Part shown: one piece after another, positions 44,899-51,960 of the stretch
Layout of the letters: each line of letters opens with the position of its first letter
Numbering within the stretch: position 1 is the stretch's first letter
Assembly (NCBI GenBank): GCA_002245135.1
Contig: NGBS01001203.1
Location: 1 to 51,960, forward strand
From: Proteromonas lacertae
Taxonomy: Eukaryota; Sar; Bigyra; Opalinata; Proteromonadidae
DNA: 51,960 nt
Direction: 5' to 3'
Notes under the pieces: generated by a model
Database searches by the model: none
Told to the model about the DNA's origin: nothing
Seen by the model: the letters and a program-made list of their open reading frames with translations, nothing else
Made by a program: the position numbers and the translations under genes

Positions 44899-45501
44899 CT
44901 AACTTACAAGACATTGGTTATTATTAATATATTCATCCTTAATGGATCTTGGTGATATTGGAGATAAGTCATAATCTATGAGATTGACATTGTCATTGTC
45001 ATTTTCAAGCTTGACTTGTATTTCTTCTATTTCTTTATTATTACTATCATTAGGAGGAGGAGGAGGTAATATATTAGCTTCATGATTCATCATAATAATA
45101 CTTTCTAATAATTGATGAGTTTTTTCAAAAGATGGGTTTCTTTTCTCCTTAATCTTGTTAACACACTCAAGGAACATATTAGGTGTAATGCGCACAGTCT
45201 CATCTACATCAGAAATACCTAATCTTTGAATTAATTTCTCTTTACTCTCATCCCACCAACATCCATTTTTGAATCTATATTCCAAGTCTAATCTATACTG
45301 TTCATCGACGTATTTGAGTATATATCTGATCTCACTATAAGTTAATTCCTTTTTCTCGCCACATATCAAATTCCATAATTTAGATTTGGTTGGTGCCCTC
45401 ATTTTGCCATCCTTTCTAAAGCAATTAATGAGTATTTGTTTATCAGAGTTCCAAAAGTTATATGGCACTGTTCTAAATTTGTGTTCCTGATCGTTATTCA
45501 T
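44899..45501 (-). CDS. Unknown element protein
   Basis: 200 residues, no family recognised. The N-terminal 120 residues look globular and helical, with conserved-looking Trp residues (YNFWNSDKQ, NGCWWDESKEKLIQRLGI). The C-terminal 70 residues are disordered: a PPPPPP run, then acidic Asn/Asp-rich sequence. The start ATG is 85 bp from the divergent penton-like gene, so 45502-45586 probably carries both promoters. Confidence 0.5.
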   Translation of the reverse strand: MNNDQEHKFRTVPYNFWNSDKQILINCFRKDGKMRAPTKSKLWNLICGEKKELTYSEIRYILKYVDEQYRLDLEYRFKNGCWWDESKEKLIQRLGISDVDETVRITPNMFLECVNKIKEKRNPSFEKTHQLLESIIMMNHEANILPPPPPNDSNNKEIEEIQVKLENDNDNVNLIDYDLSPISPRSIKDEYINNNQCLVS

Positions 45502-45586
45502 TTTTAAAAAATAAAAGTGTAATTAATACTAATAATGACAATATTGACATTATTAACGAATTTATTTTCAAAATAGATTTTATCTT

Positions 45587-46546
45587 ATGTTAGTTTCGAA
45601 TCATCGTGTATACTACTTAAATTCTGATATGATTGTATTATCTGATTCCATGGGTGGAGGAAACAAGTATAAGAAGACATTAAAATTGCAATCATTCGAT
45701 GATGATTATACTCATGTCAGCTTATTACATGCTGTTATACCCAATTCATTCCCAACTATACAGGAAGAAACAAATGATGAGTTTTCATTAGTATTCACAT
45801 TGGGATGGAGACATGATGTTCAAGTAGATGCACCAAAGTATCCAAACATCGTAAAACACCTCAAAATACCAGAAGGATTCTATGATGAAACTCAGATATT
45901 AAGTATGATCAATAATTTAGTCAAAAATATGACATATGATATTTTTGGAATAAATGATGCTGCATATAATGAAGAAGGTTCACATGTGTCTATTATACAA
46001 GGAAAAGGAGATTTATTTCGTATAGACAATTTCGATGATAATCAAACATATCATATTGAGGTAGCTAATGATATGAATATTATATACTATCAAAAAGACC
46101 CAGTATATTGGATAGAAAAATTAGAGATCATCACCAAAGATCTTAGTTACAAAATATTAGGTATACCCAAAAACAATTACTGGTGTTGTTTTAAAGAATA
46201 TATTCCATCTGAAGAACCAGAGAATCAACAAGAAATTATGGTTAAGCCATTCCCATTTACTCAATTACCATTTCGTCCATCTTTGATATGGGTTAATTCT
46301 ATATCCATTAGATTAGACATAGTGAATATTATGCAGGATTCAAATGTATTAGAAAATATACCCGTTTCAAATCCTGAGTTACCATTTATTACATATCAGA
46401 ATAATGACATATTGAATACATCAAAGAGATTTAATAATACCTATAACAATGGTATGATCACTATTCAGATTACTCAACAAAATGGCTATGAACTTAATCT
46501 TGATAATATTGAGTTTAATTTAGATATTGTTGTATTTAAAGTCTAA
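45587..46546 (+). CDS. Penton-like minor capsid protein of the element
   Basis: 319 residues in one open frame. It begins with a short segment like the starts of Polinton minor capsid proteins (VYYLNSDMIVLSDS), then a beta-rich body (VSLLHAVIPNSFPTI, FSLVFTLGWRH). Its position directly before the major capsid gene is the usual one for the single-jelly-roll penton protein. It would form the capsid vertices. The call rests on gene order and general resemblance, not on a search. The frame looks whole. Confidence 0.6.
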   Translation: MLVSNHRVYYLNSDMIVLSDSMGGGNKYKKTLKLQSFDDDYTHVSLLHAVIPNSFPTIQEETNDEFSLVFTLGWRHDVQVDAPKYPNIVKHLKIPEGFYDETQILSMINNLVKNMTYDIFGINDAAYNEEGSHVSIIQGKGDLFRIDNFDDNQTYHIEVANDMNIIYYQKDPVYWIEKLEIITKDLSYKILGIPKNNYWCCFKEYIPSEEPENQQEIMVKPFPFTQLPFRPSLIWVNSISIRLDIVNIMQDSNVLENIPVSNPELPFITYQNNDILNTSKRFNNTYNNGMITIQITQQNGYELNLDNIEFNLDIVVFKV

Positions 46547-46577
46547 TTTTTATATTTCTTTATTCTTTTGTTTTCTA

Positions 46578-48060
46578 ATGGCTTTATCTATTCCAAAAGA
46601 ACAGAAACATGGTGTAGATGTCCCTGTGATGCTACCCTTCTATAATTATGTGAGATTGACTCCGATGGGATCAACATCAGAATATACTCTAAGTGATAAC
46701 ACGTATACAGAAGAGATTAGATGGGAGATAAGTGGAGATAATATTATCAATTTAGCTAAGTCATATATTCAATTCGATATAGATGTGGAAACAGAACCAT
46801 TAGCAAAAGGTTCAGAAGCAGGTGCTGTTAGAGCAGATTTAAGTAAGAAACTTATAAATAAAGATGATGATTTATATCCAAGTACAATTGGAGGAATTAA
46901 AGAAGGGTTTGGCTTTGGCATCTTTTAGAATTTGTAATCAGACTGGAACAGATCTGGTCAAGCTTGATGATTCGTATGAACCATATCGTGTATTTATGGA
47001 CGAATTAGTTAGAAAGAGATGCGATATATTCTATCAAGACAATTACTATGATGGAATACAATTAGATTGGAGTAACGATGAACACAGTTATCTTATTCAA
47101 GATGTTAATAAATGGAAAATGGACAAAGAAGGTGATGATGATATGCATGTTAATGTTATAGACATTTCTGATGAAAGTAATAATAAAGTAACTAATGCTA
47201 CTGTGTATAAGAGTAAAAAGACATTACATTTCAAATTACAGTTAGGTAAATTTTACAATACATTTGCTGCATTAAAGAGCGATGTATTCTTTGGAGAGAG
47301 AATGTATATATGCATTCGATTCCAAACTAAAGCAAATTATGGAAATTTGAAATCATATACACCAACCGAATATTGTATTGATGAAAATGGTTATGAAGAT
47401 TTAAATAATGTTATAGCATGGGATAGGAATGGTGGTATTAAAAATATGACATTTAAGAATTTTAAATTCTATGCTTATATCAACAAGGATACTCAATGCA
47501 ACAATAATACCAAACAATATTGTTTATCAAAACCTATTCAATTCAATGATTTCAGATGTCATCAAATTGTTGTACCATCAGGTGGATCTGGCATATTCAA
47601 TTATTCATTCACATTGAATAGTTCCAATGGACCATTTGTTCGTTACATAATCTATAGGCCATGGATAGAATCATTAAAAAGATATGCACATGTACCTGAA
47701 AATGCACAATTCAGATGGATGATCAATGATTTTGTATATCAGCCAGATTATACACTTATGCAATATTATGATAGCTTCATGACTGTCCGTGAATATTTCC
47801 AAGACTCATGGTTTGATATATTCAGAAAAGATAAGAAGTTCAATGACAAGTTCTTTGAGATATTGAATTTTGGCTCTAAGGACTTGGACAATATTAAGAA
47901 CCAGGCAGGTAGACCTTTGGCTACTGATTTGAAAATAACCTTTGAATTTTCAACACCTGGTACAAATGACTTTACTAATAATGATATATCTCATCGTTTC
48001 TATATCATCACTGGACGTATGGTCACTATTAATGGAAGTGGTATTGTAAGTGTAGTTTAA
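46578..48060 (+). CDS. Major capsid protein (double jelly-roll) of the element
   Basis: The start region (KHGVDVPVMLPFYNYVRL) and a GSTSEYTL-type segment, then the long beta-rich body with FRWMINDFVYQPDYTLMQYYDS and RFYIITGRMVTINGSG at the end, fit Polinton major capsid proteins. The span of about 1.48 kb suits a protein of around 490 residues, the family's normal size. It lies between the penton-like gene and the packaging ATPase, as expected. The gene looks broken, in about one place. Confidence 0.7.
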
Positions 48061-48121
48061 AAATAATCATAATATCGATAACGGCTATATTTCTTATAAT
48101 TATGTTTTTGTTATTTTTGTT

Positions 48122-48980
48122 ATGAGTAAAGTTAATTTAGAAAAAATAAACAACATAGTCATAAATCCTGTTGAGACAGTAGTCAAAGGATGTGGAAAAC
48201 GTTCCAAAGATAGTGTCCTTGGATATGACTATTTTCAGGAGCCATTCTGCAACATATTTATTTTAGCTAAGAAAAACAGTGGTAAGACTACACTTATATT
48301 TAATATGATCCAACACTTGCTAAAAAAGGGATATGACCAAGTAGTGTATTTTTTCGTTGCAACTATATCCAAAGGATATCATATATGAGAAAATCACTGA
48401 TATGCTCAAGTATAACCAAATTGAGTACCATTGCTATGATTCAGTAGTGAATGAAGATAGAGTGAATATATTGGATGCAGTATTAGATAATATCAAAGAT
48501 ATAGACAAAGATAATTATGATTACCCAGAGAATATATTTATATTCGATGATATATCATTTGATTTAAGAAATAAATCCGTTTCGAAATTACTTAAGTCAA
48601 ATCGTCATTACAAGTCAAAAGTAATTATATCAAGTCAATATGTCACTGACATTACTCCCTCAGTTCGTTTACAGCTTGATTACTGTTTGGTATTCAAAAA
48701 CCTGAGTATGGCTAATTTACGAAATTTGTATGCAAGTTTAGATATATGGATCGATTTCGATGTTTTCAAATCATATTATGATTATGCAACCAAACAGAGT
48801 AATCACTCATTTTTATATATCGATTTATATAATCATGAATTTAGAGTGAATTTTGATAGTAGAATTAGAGATAATAGTAATAATAGCTATAATCACAATA
48901 ATAAATATGATCACCTCATTTCCTATAGCAGCGATGATGAGTCCACTGATTCATCAAGTTATCCCAGCGATTCGGAATAA
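48122..48980 (+). CDS. A32/FtsK-type genome-packaging ATPase of the element
   Basis: A Walker A motif (AKKNSGKTTL, about 48268-48297) and a Walker B-like motif (FIFDDISF, about 48538-48561) identify the P-loop ATPase that pumps DNA into capsids in Polintons, adenovirus relatives and giant viruses. A sensor-like SSQYV follows (48633-48647). The C-terminus is acidic and Ser-rich. It directly follows the capsid gene on the same strand. The gene looks broken, in about one place. Confidence 0.8.
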
Positions 48981-49034
48981 TAATAATCCCCATATTGTCA
49001 CTAATATAATTTTTTGTTTATTTTGCTATATTTT

Positions 49035-49775
49035 ATGTTTGGCCGTCCTATTAAAAAACAAGCTGTATCAACAGATCTAACACCTGTCACGAGGGCACTG
49101 ACATCGATTACAAGCAATTTGGGAGAAAAAGTTGGAGATGCTAAATCGATTAGAGAAATGTTGGTCGATATCAAGAATAGTGGTACAGGAGGATCATCTG
49201 GATCAGGTGGTGGTATTGATAGTGCAACTAGTGAGAAAATTGATGGAATTGTGAATGTCATTGGAAAGACCAAATTAGAGAGCTGGGATAAGAGCATACA
49301 TAATATGTTATCTGTTTTGTATTCTACAATTTATGATGATGCTAATTCAATTACTAATAATGTCAATTTTATAATGTCCTATATAGGATATCGAAGTGAA
49401 TATCAAGATAGTTCATGGAAAATGGAGAATCGTATAAAATGGAGTTCTATGGGTGAAAATAACATGATATTAAAATCTGTAGATGGTCAATTAGAAATTG
49501 TTCAAGCAAGACAAGTTTTACCAAACTGTTATTGCTTTGTAAGATATGCAGCTTTTCAAACATATTTGCAAATAGAAATACTAAATCCTGTTAGAATAAT
49601 AACAAGCGAACTAATAATTAATTCAATCTTAACTCCAGATGTAGAAAAATTTTTAAGCAAATATTTAAGTTTTACAAATAATGTACCAAGAATAGATATA
49701 TTTTTTGAGTCATTAAGTGGACATCATCAAGTATGCTTTTTGAAATTACTCGTGATATGTGTAGTTTTAGTATGA
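49035..49775 (+). CDS. Unknown element protein downstream of the ATPase
   Basis: About 246 residues from ATG 49035. It has a Gly/Ser-rich stretch (SGTGGSSGSGGG) after a helical N-terminal part, then a globular region with NMLSVLYSTIYDDANS and WKMENRIKWSS. No family is recognised. The end of the gene is uncertain, and coding character seems to continue to about 49880. The flexible Gly linker and position after the capsid genes suggest a virion protein, without proof. It may be broken about once near its end. Confidence 0.5.
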   Translation: MFGRPIKKQAVSTDLTPVTRALTSITSNLGEKVGDAKSIREMLVDIKNSGTGGSSGSGGGIDSATSEKIDGIVNVIGKTKLESWDKSIHNMLSVLYSTIYDDANSITNNVNFIMSYIGYRSEYQDSSWKMENRIKWSSMGENNMILKSVDGQLEIVQARQVLPNCYCFVRYAAFQTYLQIEILNPVRIITSELIINSILTPDVEKFLSKYLSFTNNVPRIDIFFESLSGHHQVCFLKLLVICVVLV

Positions 49776-49915
49776 AAAATCCTACTACAGAAGCATAATG
49801 TGGATAACTTTGAAGGTAATTGTATTCTAATCCCACAAAAAATAATATTTCCATATGGTAATAATGTTATATTTCAATAAAGATGATGCATTTGATTTTT
49901 TATAAAAAATTATAA

Positions 49916-50613
49916 TCAATTCTTCTTGTTTCTCTTGTATTGTTGGTTTTGATTATCACTCTCAGTTCTTCTTTTCATCGGAGCAGGTGTTGTTGGTACT
50001 GGAATAATATCATAATCTGCAGGTTGTGTATACATATTCTCCAAATCTATGTCATCTACATCCTGATTCTCAGCACACTGATCCTCATCCTCCTTCTCCT
50101 TCTCAAGTTTTTGCTCAAATTTCTTGATACTAGCTATGCACTTCAAATTTTGGGATAATAGTGTATTTTTCTTTATCCTTCTTATCTAATACAGTTATCT
50201 GTCTAATTCTCAAATCACACTGACACTCATAAAATAAATAACTTGGAGGATCTTTAATCTTGTTTAACCATGCCCAGAATCTGACAGTGTTATTATCGTT
50301 GTCTTCAGGAAATATCACTTGGAATCCACATTTCTTATAGTCTTTGACCATATTTGAGTCATCTGTATACTTGATGGCATAATCCACAACATTTTTTCAA
50401 AGGCTCCTTTACATCTTGATAATAATTTTTAATAGGTCTTCTGTTCTTAAATAAGAACCTTCCTGGAGTAAAACTCATGACATAGTACTTTGCATCTTCA
50501 ATCTTTTCTGTATTTGGTTCAGCTTCATTACACCATCCTTTTACAGTTAAATAAGTAATATCTCTATCATCTAATGTGATAAAATTAGATCCATTATTGA
50601 TATTTGAACTCAT
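49916..50613 (-). CDS. Unknown element protein, broken
   Basis: A minus-strand gene starting near 50613 (MSSNINNGSNFITLDD) with a globular, Cys-containing body. Its charged tail is rich in Lys and Glu, with a basic end (QYKRNKKN) that resembles a nuclear signal. No family is recognised. The gene looks broken, in about two places. It converges with the unknown gene ending near 49.8 kb. Confidence 0.5.
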
Positions 50614-50796
50614 ACCGCCAAAATGAATATTATATATCCGTTTCACAAAAAAGATTTATGTGGTTTGAATATGTTTGATACATTTGGAGCGGTTATACAA
50701 ATTACCGCGCATACTATGAACATGTGTAAATTGTATAGTTTGATTACACAAGCTTATTTGATAGAATCCATTTTCATCATTTCATTACACTCAAGC

Positions 50797-50994
50797 ATGT
50801 CAGACAACCAAAAAGATACTTCAGATAAACAAGAAAAATATAAGGACTTAGATTATTGTGATTACATGCCATTCGAAGAAGCTGTAAACAGATTCTGGGA
50901 GCGGTATGGAGCAATTAGACCCTAATGGGAGAGATACCTTAGATAAAGAGTATAATCGATTTTTAAAGAATTTTAATCAAGAAAGAGAAGAATA
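50797..50994 (+). CDS. Small acidic element protein
   Basis: A short, highly charged protein beginning MSDNQKDTSDKQEKYKDLDY, with a Trp-containing FWERYGAIRP segment. No family is recognised. The reading frame seems interrupted about once before its apparent end. It is divergent from the minus-strand gene at 49916-50613. Confidence 0.35.
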
Positions 50995-50998
50995 ATGA

Positions 50999-51050
50999 GA
51001 AGTAATTATAATAATTATAATAATAGTAACCATTAATTAATTAATTAATT
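50999..51050. repeat. AT-rich simple repeat
   Basis: Short runs of AATTATAAT and of TTAA (AATTAATTAATTAATTA at about 51034-51050) between convergent small genes. No gene is contained in it. Confidence 0.6.
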
Positions 51051-51051
51051 A

Positions 51052-51691
51052 TCAATTACGGTCTATAGTATTCTCTTTTTGATATGACTCCCACAAATTT
51101 ACAAGACAATGATACACGTTCCATATTAACCGCTCATACTCATCTAACTTCCTCTCAAAATGCACCAACTCATAGTGATTTCCTTCTTTTTCATTATTAC
51201 GTATACGTTCCCATAGGCATATTAACACATTATGAACTCCAACTTTTACTGCAGAGTATGGAACAGTATCTTTCAAAACATAATTTTATAGCATCATCGA
51301 CTCTATTACTCACCTCTATACAATCTTCTACACTGAGATTAAAAAATCTTGTTTGAATTCTATAATGAGTTAGAGATTCTTTAAAAATTTCTAAAATATG
51401 CTGAATTTGAGTTATATTGAATTTCACACGTGGTAAACTCTCTTCACCAATTGGTAATGCTAAACCAGCATGTCCCTCACAATCACATATTGCTCTCTCA
51501 CTATGCTCCAAAACATCTAAATTAGCTTTATATGTATGCACATCCATTTTCTTTACATCTTTCTCATTGAATAGACATACTGGTTTTACAGCATCTTCAA
51601 TCGGCAATGCTCTTTCTAATTCAGTGAAATCTAGAGGTTTAACAATACTTTTAGGTGAGTCAGTATGTTGTAATGGTGGTACAGTGTTCAT
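51052..51691 (-). CDS. Unknown element protein, broken
   Basis: A minus-strand gene starting near 51691 (MNTVPPLQHTDSPK). The first 70 residues look unstructured, with a CDCEGHAGLALPIGEE segment. The remainder is alpha-helical (ITQIQHILEIFKESLTHYRI; later FERKLDEYERLIWNVYHC). No family is recognised. The gene looks broken, in about one place. It is followed upstream on the same strand by another gene. Confidence 0.45.
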
Positions 51692-51750
51692 GATAAGCAA
51701 AAAAAAATTAATTAAAAAAAATAAAGTAATTACGTTTAATCACTTAACAC

Positions 51751-51960
51751 TTAAAGATCTTCTAAATCTTCTTCTTTATCAAGGTTTTTGAATCGTCACA
51801 TTGCATGTTTGGCTTGACCAAATGCTTATGTTTTTTTGATGGTACTAATTCATCTAATGATTCAGATATAGTACTTAATAATTTTCTTTTAGTGGTGTGG
51901 ATTACACTATCTGGTGTTACAATATCTGCAATATCATAATCATCGTACCATGTGCATTTT
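51751..51960 (-). CDS. C-terminal part of an element gene cut by the right edge
   Basis: A minus-strand frame enters from the right edge and reads about 65 residues (for example WYDDYDIADIVTPDSVIHTT, then a Lys/His-rich PSKKHKHLVKP) before ending near 51.75 kb. Most of the gene lies outside the window, so its family cannot be told. It lies about 60 bp upstream of the next gene on the same strand. Confidence 0.4.

Larger units (their letters stand above)
43376..51960. mobile_element. Polinton/Maverick-like element, partial, running off the right edge
   Basis: A cluster with a penton-like minor capsid gene, a major capsid gene and a packaging ATPase in the same order and strand is characteristic of Polinton/Maverick elements and related Polinton-like viruses. 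Small basic, membrane and unknown genes accompany it. The left boundary is uncertain (between about 41.7 and 43.4 kb), and the right part lies outside the window, where the protein-primed polymerase, integrase and protease would be expected. The copy looks broken, with roughly half a dozen breaks over the visible part. The still long frames suggest it is relatively young. Confidence 0.8.

Noticed and set aside
50623-50796. Upstream extension of the small gene at 50797
   Set aside because: The extended part lies over the divergent gene's start and lacks coding character. The ATG at 50797 fits better.

Overview
The window is AT-rich nuclear DNA of a unicellular eukaryote that I cannot name. Evidence for a eukaryote: very short GT-AG introns (about 28-46 nt, 5' ends mostly GTATAT or GTATNN) that restore reading frames in several genes, a eukaryotic-type 5S rRNA gene, an animal-type trimeric purine nucleoside phosphorylase, a Golgi-type glycosyltransferase, a hamartin (Tsc1)-like protein, and a virus-like element of Polinton/Maverick type.

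Layout. (1) 391-32798, plus strand: one giant gene, or the remains of one, for a secreted modular protein of roughly 10,800 residues. A 28-nt intron completes its signal peptide. The body is built from galactose-binding-like, discoidin-like, sushi-like, PA14-like and He_PIG/Ig-like modules, then a GLUG-like beta-helix region and EGF-like repeats. It holds a 5.9-kb tandem duplication (two full copies plus a 1.06-kb partial copy) and an in-frame 843-bp duplication. The reading frame is clean for the first 10.6 kb and then shifts repeatedly. (2) 32887-39389: four ordinary host genes: an acidic conserved protein with four micro-introns (minus), a Tsc1-like gene with three introns (plus), a type II membrane glycosyltransferase with three introns (minus), and a purine nucleoside phosphorylase with a C-terminal membrane anchor and changed base-recognition residues (plus). 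(3) A lone 5S rRNA gene on the minus strand (39658-39776). (4) A 1.8-kb near-perfect palindrome (39911-41727), followed by smaller hairpins and a two-exon gene. (5) About 43.4 kb to the right edge: part of a Polinton/Maverick-like element with a basic AT-hook protein, penton-like minor capsid protein, major capsid protein and A32/FtsK-type packaging ATPase. Several of its genes look broken. Its polymerase, integrase and protease are not in the window and may lie to the right.

The host genes are tightly packed (88-bp gaps at both the convergent and the divergent junctions). The giant protein, with a signal peptide and no visible transmembrane segment, is probably an extracellular matrix, coat or adhesion molecule. 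The Tsc1-like protein points to growth control through the TSC/Rheb/TOR axis. The phosphorylase points to membrane-localised purine salvage.
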